From the NCBI RefSeq assembly GCF_014208105.1, contig NZ_JACHMQ010000001.1, positions 1,612,001-1,676,000 on the forward strand: 64,000 nt of DNA, read 5' to 3'. A program made the position numbers and the translations under genes. The stretch is from Actinomadura coerulea (lineage in GTDB: Bacteria > Actinomycetota > Actinomycetes > Streptosporangiales > Streptosporangiaceae). The notes under the pieces are model-generated. The model was not told the DNA's origin. It saw only the letters and a program-made list of their open reading frames with translations, and did not search any database. Numbering within the stretch: the first letter of the stretch is position 1; every line of letters begins with the position of its first letter. Shown here piece after piece: positions 26,401 to 34,917 of this stretch.

Positions 26401-26871
26401 GTGCGCCACGCGTTCGGCCTCGTCCTCGGCGTCCTGCTCACCCCCGCGCTGGTGTACGGCGCCGCCTGGGGGTACGTCCAGGCCGGCCGGTCCTTCGACG
26501 GCACCGGGCAGGAGATCACCGACCGCACGCGCATCTACGGCGCGTTCGCCCTGCTCGCGGCCGTGGGCCTGGTGACGGGCGCGGTCATCGTCGCGCGGTG
26601 GGCGTCGCCGCTGGTCTCGCTGGTGCCGGCGCTGGCGCTGCTCGGCGCGTCCGCCTACTTCCTGGCCGACCCCGGCCGCGCGCTCGACCTGCCCGGCAGC
26701 GTGCCGCCCGCGGGCGAGATGGACATCGGCCTGCGCATGCTGCTCGGGTCCGGCGTGTACGGGATGATGGGGCTCGCGCTGCTGGTGCCCGCCTGGACGC
26801 CGCGGCGCTGGGGCTCGGGCCGCCGGGAGGACCCGGCCGACGCGGACTTCTCCTCCATCGCGGGACGCTGA
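26401..26871 (+). CDS. Four-helix integral membrane protein, unknown
   Basis: A 156-residue protein with four hydrophobic segments (about 4-27, 44-66, 70-87, 110-135) and a short polar C-terminus ending ADADFSSIAGR. No catalytic motif or transporter signature is visible. The GTG start has only a weak binding site. It is divergent from the membrane-anchored protein upstream and convergent with an ABC importer, with a two-way terminator between. Confidence 0.65.
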   Translation: MRHAFGLVLGVLLTPALVYGAAWGYVQAGRSFDGTGQEITDRTRIYGAFALLAAVGLVTGAVIVARWASPLVSLVPALALLGASAYFLADPGRALDLPGSVPPAGEMDIGLRMLLGSGVYGMMGLALLVPAWTPRRWGSGRREDPADADFSSIAGR

Positions 26872-26902
26872 CGGGCCGGGCCTCCGCGCGGGGCCCGGCC
26901 CG
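26872..26902. terminator. Bidirectional terminator
   Basis: CGGGCCGGGCC / GGCCCGGCCCG, an 11-bp stem with a 9-base loop, between the convergent membrane protein gene and the ABC substrate-binding protein gene. Confidence 0.65.
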
Positions 26903-26936
26903 CGTCACCGCGTCCGGCCGGGTGCGGCAGGGCCGG

Positions 26937-27989
26937 TCAGCCCTGCTTCGCGTTGACGGCGAAACGCGTGGTGTAGGTCTCGGCCAGGTCGATCTGCCCC
27001 TTCTTCTCCGCGACCTCCGGGGAGAACTGCGCCAGCACCTTCAGGACGTTCTCGGCGGCCTCCGGCTTCATCACCCCGTCCCCGTTGAACATGCTGATCG
27101 AGTCGCCGACCGCCTTCTCGTACAGAGCCGGGTCGCCGCCCGCGTAGTCCTTCGGCATCTTCGCCGCGATCTCCGCGGGCCTGTGCGCCCGGATCCACCC
27201 GAGCGTCTTGACGAAGGCGTCGGCGAGCTTCTGCACGGTCTCGCCGTGCGACTTCACGTACGCGCAGTCCATGTAGAGCGAACTCGACGGATACAGCCCT
27301 CCGAGCGCCCGGCGGGTGCCCTCCTCGGTGCGCATCTCGACCATGACCTTGGCCTTGCCGGTGCTCACGAGCTTGGCGATGGTCGGGTCGGTCGTCATGC
27401 CGGCGTCGATGCCGCCGTTCTCCATCGTGGAGATGAACGTCTGGCCCGCACCCGCCTTCACCGTCGTGTAGTCGGACGTCTTCACGCCGTTGCGCACGGC
27501 CAGCGCGCGGGTGATGAAGTCGGTGGACGACCCCGGGCTGGTCACGCCGAGCTTCTTGCCCTTGAATCCGGCCGGGGAGGTCAGGGAGCCCGCCTTGGAC
27601 GCCGAGACCATCTCCGCCTCGCCGGGCACGTCCGCCATCTGCACGACGCTCTGCACGCACTTGCCCTTGGTCTGCAGGTGGATGGCGTGGTCGTAGAAGC
27701 CGACGACGCCCTGGACGTCCCCGGAGATGAGCACGTTCTCGGCCTGCGCCCCGGCGGGCTCGGTGAGCAGCTGGACGTCCAGGCCCTGCTCCTTGAAGTA
27801 CCCGAGCTGCTCGGTCAGCTTGGCGGGCAGGTAGATGACCTTGTCGATCCCGCCGACCATGATCTTGACTGTCCCGTCCGAGCCGTCCGCCCCGGACCCG
27901 GAACGGGAGTCGCGGCAGGCGGACAGGGACGACAGTGCGGTGAGGGCGGCGAGCGCGGCGGCGCCCGCCCGGACGGCGGTACTGGACAT
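26937..27989 (-). CDS. ABC importer substrate-binding lipoprotein, NitT/TauT (NMT1-like)
   Basis: A 350-residue lipoprotein. Signal peptide residues 1-24 end in the lipobox LSAC with Cys25. The mature part is a two-lobed NMT1/THI5-like binding protein (VKIMVGGIDKVIYLPAKLTEQLGYFKEQGLDVQLL, the GYF..EGL motif of the family). ATG 27989 follows AGGAGATCCGTC. It is third in the ABC operon (ATPase, permease, binding protein). The family covers nitrate, sulfonates, pyrimidine precursors and carboxylates, and the ligand is unknown. The divergent CitA-type sensor hints at a small carboxylate, which is inference. Confidence 0.85.
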   Translation of the reverse strand: MSSTAVRAGAAALAALTALSSLSACRDSRSGSGADGSDGTVKIMVGGIDKVIYLPAKLTEQLGYFKEQGLDVQLLTEPAGAQAENVLISGDVQGVVGFYDHAIHLQTKGKCVQSVVQMADVPGEAEMVSASKAGSLTSPAGFKGKKLGVTSPGSSTDFITRALAVRNGVKTSDYTTVKAGAGQTFISTMENGGIDAGMTTDPTIAKLVSTGKAKVMVEMRTEEGTRRALGGLYPSSSLYMDCAYVKSHGETVQKLADAFVKTLGWIRAHRPAEIAAKMPKDYAGGDPALYEKAVGDSISMFNGDGVMKPEAAENVLKVLAQFSPEVAEKKGQIDLAETYTTRFAVNAKQG

Positions 27990-28054
27990 GACGGATCTCC
28001 TGGTGGGGCTGGTGGGGGTGGGAAGGCCCGGGAGCGGGAACCGGGCGGGGCGGG

Positions 28055-28990
28055 TCAGAGCTGGACGTCGTGCCCGGCCGCGGCGGGGCGCCAGCGCAGA
28101 AGCCGGCCCTCCAGCAGCGTGAGCAGGTACTCGGCGAGCAGGGCGAGCACGGTGATGATGATCATCCCGGCGTAGATCCCGGCGGCGTCGAAGGTGCCCT
28201 GGGAATGGTTGATGAGCAGGCCGAGGCCCTTGTCGGCGCCGGTGTACTCGCCGACGATCGCGCCGATGATGGCGAACCCGAACGCCGAGTGCAGCGAGGC
28301 GAGGATCCACGAGGCGGCGCTCGGCACCACGATCGTCCACAGCACCTGCGTCCGGCCCGCGCCGAGGATCCGCGCGTTGTTCACGAGGTTCCGGTCGACC
28401 TCCCGGGCGCCCTGGAAGGCGTTGAAGAAGACCGCGAAGAACACCAGCACGAACGCCGTGGCGATCTTGGACTGCATGCCGAGCCCGAACCAGATGATGA
28501 ACAGCGAGGCGAGGATGATGCGCGGGATCGCGTTGACGGCCTTGATGAACGGCGCGCACACGTCCGACAGGAACCGGCTCCGGCCGAGCACGATGCCGAG
28601 CACGACGCCGCCCGCGGCGCCGAGCGCGAAGCCCGCGACCGCCTCCTGGAGCGTGACCGAGATCTGCTCCCAGATCGACCCCTGCGAGGTGCCCTCGGTG
28701 AACCAGTCGACGAGCCGCTCCCAGATCTTCGACGGCATCGAGTAGTAGAACGGGTCGATCCAGGTGCGCGCGGCCAGCTCCCACGACGCGAGCCAGACCG
28801 CCACGAGCGCGACCCGGACGGCGGTGATGCCGAGGGTGCGGCGCAGCCCGGCGCTGCGCAGCCGCGCGATCGCGGCCCGGTCGCCGTCGTCGCCCCGCCG
28901 GTCCGGCGCGGCGGCGTCCGGCGCGGCCGGGGCCCGGCCGGCCGCGGCCGGGGCGGTCTCCGCCTCGCGGGTCCTCGTCTCACGCCGCAT
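28055..28990 (-). CDS. ABC importer permease, NitT/TauT (SsuC-like)
   Basis: A 311-residue permease with six predicted helices after a 60-residue Arg/Ala-rich cytoplasmic N-terminus. The EAA loop that contacts the ATPase is NARILGAGRTQVLWTIVVPS. Other family segments are NAIPRIILASLFIIWFGLG and GLGLLINHSQGTFDAAGIYA. Its ATG overlaps the ATPase stop by 11 bases. It acts with the ATPase and the lipoprotein of the same operon. Confidence 0.88.
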   Translation of the reverse strand: MRRETRTREAETAPAAAGRAPAAPDAAAPDRRGDDGDRAAIARLRSAGLRRTLGITAVRVALVAVWLASWELAARTWIDPFYYSMPSKIWERLVDWFTEGTSQGSIWEQISVTLQEAVAGFALGAAGGVVLGIVLGRSRFLSDVCAPFIKAVNAIPRIILASLFIIWFGLGMQSKIATAFVLVFFAVFFNAFQGAREVDRNLVNNARILGAGRTQVLWTIVVPSAASWILASLHSAFGFAIIGAIVGEYTGADKGLGLLINHSQGTFDAAGIYAGMIIITVLALLAEYLLTLLEGRLLRWRPAAAGHDVQL

Positions 28991-29825
28991 GGCCGGCTCC
29001 TCTCTCGCGGGTGATCTGGACCTCTTCGCGCAGCGACTCCCACACCTCGCGGTAGATGTCGAGGAACCCGCCGGTGAGCCGGACCTCCTCGGCGTCGCGC
29101 GGCCGCTCCAGCGGTACCTCGAACACGCCCTTCACCGTCGCGGGCCCCGCGGTCATGACCACGACCCGGTCGGACAGCACGAGCGCCTCCTCCAGGTCGT
29201 GCGTGACGAACACGACGGCGGCGCCGGACCCCGACCACAGGCGCAGCAACTCGTCCTGCATAAGGCCGCGGGTCTGCACGTCCAGGGCGGAGAAGGGCTC
29301 GTCCATGAGCAGCACGGAGGGCTCGTTGACGAGGGTCTGCGCCAGGGCGGCGCGCTTGCGCATCCCGCCCGACAGCTGGTGGGGGTAGTAGCCCTCGAAT
29401 CCGGCGAGGCCGACCCGCGCCACCCAGTCCCGGGCGCGGTCGCGCGCCTCGCGCCTGGAGGCGCCCCGGTAGCGGGGGCCCGCCGCGACGTTGTCCAGGA
29501 CGGACCGCCACGGCAGGACGGCGTCGTTCTGGAACATGTAGCCGACCCCGTCGGGGATCCCCTCCACGGGCCGGCCGTGGACCAGGACCCGGCCCGCGGA
29601 CGCCGGCTCCAGTCCGGAGACCAGGGACAGGGTGGTCGACTTGCCGCAGCCGGTCGGGCCGACCACGGCGACGAACTCGCCCGGCCCCACGGTCATGTGC
29701 AGGTCCCTGACCGCCGTGTGGACGCCGCCCGCCGACCGGAAGCGCTTGGTGGCGCCGTCCAGTTCGATCACGGGCCCGGCGGGCGGCCCGGCGCTGTCTC
29801 GCTTGGGTGATGCTGATGTGGACAC
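28980..29825 (-). CDS. ABC importer ATPase, NitT/TauT (SsuB-like)
   Basis: A 281-residue ATP-binding subunit with Walker A GPTGCGKSTT, Q-loop MFQNDAVLPWR, signature LSGGMRKRAALAQ, Walker B VLLMDEPFSALD and switch His FVTHDLEEALV. These are all consistent with the nitrate/sulfonate branch. It starts at GTG 29825 and is first in the operon. The 158-base gap to the divergent sensor kinase must hold both promoters. Confidence 0.92.
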   Translation of the reverse strand: MSTSASPKRDSAGPPAGPVIELDGATKRFRSAGGVHTAVRDLHMTVGPGEFVAVVGPTGCGKSTTLSLVSGLEPASAGRVLVHGRPVEGIPDGVGYMFQNDAVLPWRSVLDNVAAGPRYRGASRREARDRARDWVARVGLAGFEGYYPHQLSGGMRKRAALAQTLVNEPSVLLMDEPFSALDVQTRGLMQDELLRLWSGSGAAVVFVTHDLEEALVLSDRVVVMTAGPATVKGVFEVPLERPRDAEEVRLTGGFLDIYREVWESLREEVQITRERGAGHAA

Positions 29826-29983
29826 GGCGGCACCGTACGGATGTGGCGCGCGTCACCGGAACCCTTGCCCGCGATGTGCTCGCAAGCCGCGAATTCCCAC
29901 GTTAAGCGCGATACCCCGGGTTCTGCGCGTTCTGCTCGCACGGGGCCTGGGCGGGCGGGCCGGCATGGTCTACGGTGCACGTC

Positions 29984-31612
29984 ATGTCCGTCCGGCCCCG
30001 CATCACCTTCGCCCGCCAGGTGCTGATCCTGCAGGTCGGCGTGGTCGTGGTGGTGGCGGTCCTCGGATACGGGCTGGTCGCCTGGATGCTCGACGGCCGG
30101 CTCCGCGACCAGTACGGCCAGCGGGCCCTCACGGTGGCGCGCAGCGTCGCCGCCGATCCGGGGGTCGCGGCGGCGGTCGCGGCCGACGATCCCGGCGGGC
30201 TCGTGCAGGACCGCGCCGAACGCGTCCGGGCCCGGACGGGGGCCCTGTTCGTCGTGGTGACCGACAACCGCGGCCTGCGCCTGTCCCACCCGAACCCGCT
30301 GGAGCTCGGCAGGCACGTGAGCACCGACCCCTCCGACGCCCTGGCCGGGCGGGAGGTCGTCCGCGTCGAGCGCGGCACGCTCGGGCTGTCCGCGCGCGGC
30401 AAGGTGCCCCTGTACGGCCCGGACGGGCGGATCCTCGGCGAGGTCAGCGTCGGGTTCGACGCCCGCGCCATCGACCGGGAGCTCGGCCGCGTGCTGCGCG
30501 AGATGTCGCTGTTCGTCGCGGGCGCCGTCCTGCTCGGTGTGGTCGCCTCGGCGGCGATCGGCCGCAGGCTGAAGCGGCAGACGCTCGGCCTCGAACCGTA
30601 CGAGCTGGTGGAGCTCGTCCACGAGCGGGAGGCGGTGCTGCACGGCGTCGGCGAGGGCGTCGTGGCCGTCGACGCCGCGGGCCGGATCGCGGTCTGCAAC
30701 GACGAGGCGGCCCGGCTGCTCGGCGTCGCCCTGGAGCGCGGCGCCCCCGCCGGGGGCCTCGCCGCGGAGGGGACGCTGCGCGACGTCCTCACGGGACGGC
30801 GCGACGCCGCGAACCTGTTCGTCACGGCCGGGGAGCGCGTCCTCGTCGTCAACCGGCGTGAGGTCCGCAGGCACCGCCGCGACCTCGGCGCCGTCGTCAC
30901 GCTGCGCGACCGCACCGACCTGGAGACCCTCGCCCGCGAGCTGGACTCGGTCAGCACCCTCTTCGACGCCCTCCGCGCGCAGCGCCACGAGTACGCCAAC
31001 CGGCTGCACACCCTGTCGGGCCTGCTCCAGCTCGGCCACAGCGAGGAAGCCGCCGACTACGTCGGCACCCTCATGGAGGACGCCGCGCGCCGCGCGCCGG
31101 CCCCCGACACCCTGCCCGACCCGCTGTCGGACCCGTACCTGCGCGCGTTCCTGTCGGCCAAGTCCGCCGTCGCCGCCGAGAAGGGCGTCCGGCTCGACAT
31201 CGGCGCGGGCAGCTACGTGCCGGGCCGGGTCGCCGACGCCCTGGACGTGACGACCGTCGTCGGCAACCTCGTCGACAACGCCGTCGAGGCCGCGCGGCTC
31301 GGGCGGCGGCGGCCCGCCCGCGTCGAGGTCGAGCTGCTCGGCGACGGCCGCGACCTGCACGCCACCGTCACCGACTCCGGCGACGGGCTGCCGGACGGCC
31401 TGCGCGACGCCGTGTTCGACGACGGCGTCTCCACCCGGGACACCGCGGGGGGCCGCTCGCGCGGCCTCGGGCTCGGCCTGGCGCGCCGCACCGCCCGCGC
31501 CCGCGGCGGCGACGTGACGTTCGTGGACGCGGGGACGGGCGGTCCCGCGGGCTGCGGGGCCGTGGCGGTCGCCCGGCTCCCCGGGGTGCTGGGCGCGGAG
31601 GCGATGCGATGA
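29984..31612 (+). CDS. Sensor histidine kinase, CitA/DcuS type
   Basis: A 542-residue membrane kinase. It has TM1 (about 12-34), an extracytoplasmic PDC-like sensor (about 37-172) containing ALFVVVTDNRGLRLSHPNPLE, TM2 (about 175-195) and a cytoplasmic PAS (VVAVDAAGRIAVCNDEAARL). The SPOB-like phosphoacceptor is RAQRHEYANRLHTLSGLLQLG with His335, and the ATPase domain has NLVDNAVEAA. This is the citrate/C4-dicarboxylate sensor family. ATG 29984 was chosen because a -10 TACGGT (29971-29976) places transcription at that ATG. It overlaps its response regulator by 4 bases. Confidence 0.9.
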   Translation: MSVRPRITFARQVLILQVGVVVVVAVLGYGLVAWMLDGRLRDQYGQRALTVARSVAADPGVAAAVAADDPGGLVQDRAERVRARTGALFVVVTDNRGLRLSHPNPLELGRHVSTDPSDALAGREVVRVERGTLGLSARGKVPLYGPDGRILGEVSVGFDARAIDRELGRVLREMSLFVAGAVLLGVVASAAIGRRLKRQTLGLEPYELVELVHEREAVLHGVGEGVVAVDAAGRIAVCNDEAARLLGVALERGAPAGGLAAEGTLRDVLTGRRDAANLFVTAGERVLVVNRREVRRHRRDLGAVVTLRDRTDLETLARELDSVSTLFDALRAQRHEYANRLHTLSGLLQLGHSEEAADYVGTLMEDAARRAPAPDTLPDPLSDPYLRAFLSAKSAVAAEKGVRLDIGAGSYVPGRVADALDVTTVVGNLVDNAVEAARLGRRRPARVEVELLGDGRDLHATVTDSGDGLPDGLRDAVFDDGVSTRDTAGGRSRGLGLGLARRTARARGGDVTFVDAGTGGPAGCGAVAVARLPGVLGAEAMR

Positions 31613-32274
31613 TCGACGTGCTCGTGGTGGACGACGACTTCCGCGTGGCGCAGGTCCACGCCGGGTTCGTGGCGGCGCTGCGGGGGTTCGCGGTCGCCGG
31701 GCTCGCGCACTCCGCCGGCGAGGCCAGGTCCATGGCCGCCGAGCTGCGGCCCGCCCTCGTCCTGCTGGACGTCTACCTGCCGGACGCCTCGGGCCTCACC
31801 CTGCTGCCCGAGCTGGACGCCGACGTCATCATGGCGACGGCGGCCGCCGACCCCCGCGCCGTGTGCGAGGCGTTCCGGCACGGCGCCCTGCACTACCTGA
31901 TCAAGCCGTTCACCGCCGCCGCGCTGAACGAGCGCCTCACCGCCTACGCCCGGTACCGGGACGCGCTGTCGGGCGGGAGCGAGCTGTCCCAGGCGGACCT
32001 CGACGGCGCGGTCCGAGCCCTGTACGCGCCGCTGCACGCCGGCGCCCCCGCGCCCAAGGGCCGGTCGCCGGTGACGACGCGGCTGGTCGGCGACGCGCTG
32101 CGGCGGGCGGACGCGCCGCGGTCCGCGGCCGAGATCGCCGACGAGGTCGGCATCTCCCGCGCCACCGCCCAGCGCTACCTCGCGGCGCTCGCCGAGGCCG
32201 GGCGGGTCGTGGTGACGCTGCGCTACGGCGCCACGGGCCGCCCCGAGCACCAGTACGCGTGGTCGCCCCGGTAG
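31609..32274 (+). CDS. Response regulator, CitB/DpiA/DcuR type
   Basis: A 221-residue regulator with a receiver domain (acidic triad 8-10, phosphoacceptor D54 in LVLLDVYLPDASGLTLL, Lys in LIKPFT). The C-terminal HTH (SAAEIADEVGISRATAQRYLAALAEAGRVVVTLRYG) is of the DcuR/CitB type. It is coupled to the sensor by ATGA. It probably controls the divergent ABC importer, as in other CitAB-transporter pairs. The tail overlaps the convergent ABC ATPase gene by 52 bases. Confidence 0.9.
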   Translation: MIDVLVVDDDFRVAQVHAGFVAALRGFAVAGLAHSAGEARSMAAELRPALVLLDVYLPDASGLTLLPELDADVIMATAAADPRAVCEAFRHGALHYLIKPFTAAALNERLTAYARYRDALSGGSELSQADLDGAVRALYAPLHAGAPAPKGRSPVTTRLVGDALRRADAPRSAAEIADEVGISRATAQRYLAALAEAGRVVVTLRYGATGRPEHQYAWSPR

Positions 32275-33215
32275 AGGCCGGCGAGGACGTCCTCGATGCC
32301 CGCCTCCCGCAGCGAGATGTCGCGGATGTCGTGGTCGCGCGCCAGCGCGGCGACCACCGCGGCCGCGTTCGCCGCGTTCGGCAGCCGGAGCCACTGCCGC
32401 GGCCCCTCCACCCGCTCGGCCTCGATCCCGTCCAGCGTGATCGGCGGGGCCGGCCGCGCGAGCTCCACGACCAGCATCCGGTCGGCGTCCACGGTGCGGC
32501 GCAGCTCCTCCAGCCCGCCGTCGTAGGCGAGCCGGCCGTGGTCGATGATCAGGACGCGGCGGCAGAGCCGCTCGATGTCGCCGAGGTCGTGCGTGGTCAG
32601 CAGGATCGTGGTGCCGCGCTCGGCGTTGACGCGTGCCAGGAAGTCGCGGACGGTCGCCTTGCTCACCACGTCCAGGCCGATCGTCGGCTCGTCCAGCACG
32701 AGCAGTTCCGGGTCGTGCAGCAGCGCCGCCGCGAGGTCGCCCCGCATCCGCTGGCCGAGGCTGAGCTGCCGGACCGGGGTGTCCAGGAACGGCTCCAGCT
32801 CCAGCAGCGCGGTCAGCTCCGCGAGGCGCGCCCGGTGCGCGGACGCCTCGACCCGGTAGAGCCGCCGGACGAGCGCCAGGCTGGCGCGCAGCGGGAGGTC
32901 CCACCACAGGGTCGTCCGCTGCCCGAACACCACCCCGATGCGGCGGGCGAGCGCCGTGCGGCGCCGCGAGGGGTCCAGCCCGCACACCCGCAGGGTGCCC
33001 GAGGACGCGGTGAGGATCCCGGTCAGCATCTTGATCGTCGTCGACTTCCCCGCCCCGTTCGGGCCGAGGTAGCCGACGAACTCGCCCCGCTCCACCGTGA
33101 ACGACACGCCGTCCACCGCGCGCACCGGCACGCGCGCCCGCCGCAGGACGCCCGAGCGCGCCCGCACGGTGAAGGTCTTGGCCACGTCCTCGGCCTCGAT
33201 CATCGGCACCGGCAT
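32223..33215 (-). CDS. ABC-2 exporter ATPase
   Basis: A 330-residue ATPase with Walker A GPNGAGKSTTIKML, a Q-loop region VVFGQRTTLWWDLP, signature LSLGQRMRGDLAAALLHDP, Walker B LLVLDEPTIGLDVVSK and switch His LTTHDLGDIERL. The C-terminal 70 residues form the regulatory extension seen in the NatA/DrrA-like group. Its ATG overlaps the stop of the upstream permease (ATGA). With two permease subunits it should form a heterodimeric ABC-2 pump of unknown substrate. Confidence 0.9.
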   Translation of the reverse strand: MPVPMIEAEDVAKTFTVRARSGVLRRARVPVRAVDGVSFTVERGEFVGYLGPNGAGKSTTIKMLTGILTASSGTLRVCGLDPSRRRTALARRIGVVFGQRTTLWWDLPLRASLALVRRLYRVEASAHRARLAELTALLELEPFLDTPVRQLSLGQRMRGDLAAALLHDPELLVLDEPTIGLDVVSKATVRDFLARVNAERGTTILLTTHDLGDIERLCRRVLIIDHGRLAYDGGLEELRRTVDADRMLVVELARPAPPITLDGIEAERVEGPRQWLRLPNAANAAAVVAALARDHDIRDISLREAGIEDVLAGLYRGDHAYWCSGRPVAP

Positions 33216-34033
33216 CAGCTCCCTGTCGATCGGTAGTGCCGCAGGCCGGCCCGCCACGCGGCCGCCGCCGCCGCGCACAGCGCCGCGGCGACCGCCGGGG
33301 AGGCGAACCGCGCCGCGCCCGGCAGCCCGAGCGGGTCCGGACGGTCCAGGACGTACAGCGCGGGCTGCCAGTTGACGAACGCCAGCGGTACGGCGAACGT
33401 CACCCCGCGGACGAGGTCGCGGGCGAAAACGGTCATCGGGTACTGGGTGAGGAACGCGCCGCCGTAGGTGACCGACTTGCTCGCCCCGTGGCTGTCGACG
33501 AGCACGAACTGCACCGCGGCCGTCAGCACCCACAGCCCCCCGAAGATCGCGGCCCCGGACAGCACCATGACGGGGACCATCGCGAGCCGGCCCGCGGTCC
33601 AGTGGACGTCCACCCGGCCGATCGCGTACCCGAGCACCAGCACCGCCGGGACGAGCTTGCCGAGCCGGCGCGGCGTGAAGCCCTCCGTCGCGATCTGGAC
33701 CAGCGGGCTCACCGGGCGCACCAGCATCGCGTCCAGCGTCCCCTCCCGCACGTGCGCCCCGAGCCGCTCGGTGGACCCGAGGACGATGTCGGAGAGCGCG
33801 AAGGACAGGGCCGAGGTGCCGTAGAGGAACAGGACCTCGGACACGCCGAACCCGGCGATGCGCGGCGCCCGCGAGAACAGCACCATGATGGCGACCGCGT
33901 CCAGGACGGAGACGACCGCCGTGGCCAGGCCGAGCAGCACCATCGACACCGGGTACTGCGCCGCCGCCCGGATCCACGTCCAGGCGAGCAACCCGTACAC
34001 GCGCAGCGCGCCGGGCGCCGCGGGCTCAGCCAC
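33215..34033 (-). CDS. ABC-2 family exporter permease (second subunit)
   Basis: A 272-residue protein with six hydrophobic segments, of the ABC-2 membrane family that occurs as a pair (LREGTLD-type segment: HVREGTLDAMLVRPVSPLVQ). It starts at GTG 34033, overlapping the end of the first permease by 8 bases, and its stop overlaps the ATPase start. Residues SALSFALSDIVLGSTERLGAHVREGTLD resemble those of actinobacterial DUF-type pumps beside a NatA-like ATPase. Confidence 0.85.
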   Translation of the reverse strand: MAEPAAPGALRVYGLLAWTWIRAAAQYPVSMVLLGLATAVVSVLDAVAIMVLFSRAPRIAGFGVSEVLFLYGTSALSFALSDIVLGSTERLGAHVREGTLDAMLVRPVSPLVQIATEGFTPRRLGKLVPAVLVLGYAIGRVDVHWTAGRLAMVPVMVLSGAAIFGGLWVLTAAVQFVLVDSHGASKSVTYGGAFLTQYPMTVFARDLVRGVTFAVPLAFVNWQPALYVLDRPDPLGLPGAARFASPAVAAALCAAAAAAWRAGLRHYRSTGS

Positions 34034-34814
34034 CGTGCACCACCAGCCTGCGCCGGGCCGCCCGCGTGGCCAGCGCGCCCGCCCCGAGCAGGACGGCCGC
34101 CCACCCCGCCTGGAACGCCAGCGCGCCGGCCAGGCCGGCGCCGCCGTACCGGCCGAGGAACACGTCCGCCGGCACCTGGATCTGCGCCGCCCACGGCAGG
34201 AGCTCGGCGGCCCGGCCGAGCCGTCCGGGGAACACGACGAGCGGAAGGATCATCCCGGAGAAGAACAGCGACATCACGAGCGTGACGGCGCTGAGGCCCC
34301 GGTCGTCGTGCAGCCAGAACATGCCCATCGCCACCAGGTAGCGCAGCCCGAAGCTCACCACCGCCGCGAGGACCAGCGCCACCGCGAACGCCGCCAGGTG
34401 CGCCGGGGCCGGCCACCGGAAGGGGAACGCCAGGGCGCCGGCCAGCAGCGGCGGTCCCGCGCGCAGCACCAGCGAGCTCGCCGCGCGGCCGAGGTCGTGG
34501 GCCAGCCACCAGCTCTGCAGCCCGGCGGGCCGGTGCAGGTCGATCGCGACGTCCCCGTTGCGGATGCGCTCGGTCAGCTCCATCCCGCCGAAGATCTGCA
34601 CCGGGCCGATCAGTGCCTGGGTGACGAAGCAGAACGTCACGGCGTCGGCGGCCGCGTACCCGCCGAGCGACGGCCGGACGTCCCAGAGCGCCAGCAGGAC
34701 GTAGGCGCGCAGGAAGCCGAAGATCGTGTTCGTGAGCGACTCGGTCAGGGATCCGAACGGATAGGCGGTGTGGCGGCGGAACCCGTACCACCACACCCAC
34801 GGAAGAACGCCCAC
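34026..34814 (-). CDS. ABC-2 family exporter permease (first subunit)
   Basis: A 262-residue permease with six predicted helices, homologous in plan to the following gene (ERIRNGDVAIDLHRPAGLQ matches VREGTLDAMLVRP). GTG 34814 was chosen over the longer ORF because a TAGGCT -10 lies about 8 bases upstream, suggesting a leaderless start, and because the longer N-terminus is Arg-rich. It is first of the three-gene pump operon. Confidence 0.78.
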   Translation of the reverse strand: MGVLPWVWWYGFRRHTAYPFGSLTESLTNTIFGFLRAYVLLALWDVRPSLGGYAAADAVTFCFVTQALIGPVQIFGGMELTERIRNGDVAIDLHRPAGLQSWWLAHDLGRAASSLVLRAGPPLLAGALAFPFRWPAPAHLAAFAVALVLAAVVSFGLRYLVAMGMFWLHDDRGLSAVTLVMSLFFSGMILPLVVFPGRLGRAAELLPWAAQIQVPADVFLGRYGGAGLAGALAFQAGWAAVLLGAGALATRAARRRLVVHGG

Positions 34815-34859
34815 TCGCCGGAAGCCTAGACCTGCGGCCCGCCTGCGACCACGTACTTT

Positions 34860-34909
34860 CGCACACAGGCGGCCCCCGGCGGGTCGCACCGGGGGCCCGG
34901 CCGTGTGCG
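34860..34909 (-). terminator. Terminator of the M1 peptidase gene
   Basis: A nested hairpin: outer CGCACAC / GTGTGCG and inner GGCCCCCGG / CCGGGGGCC with a 9-base loop. It lies 9 bases past the stop of the leftward peptidase. Confidence 0.65.
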
Positions 34910-34917
34910 GGACGAGC

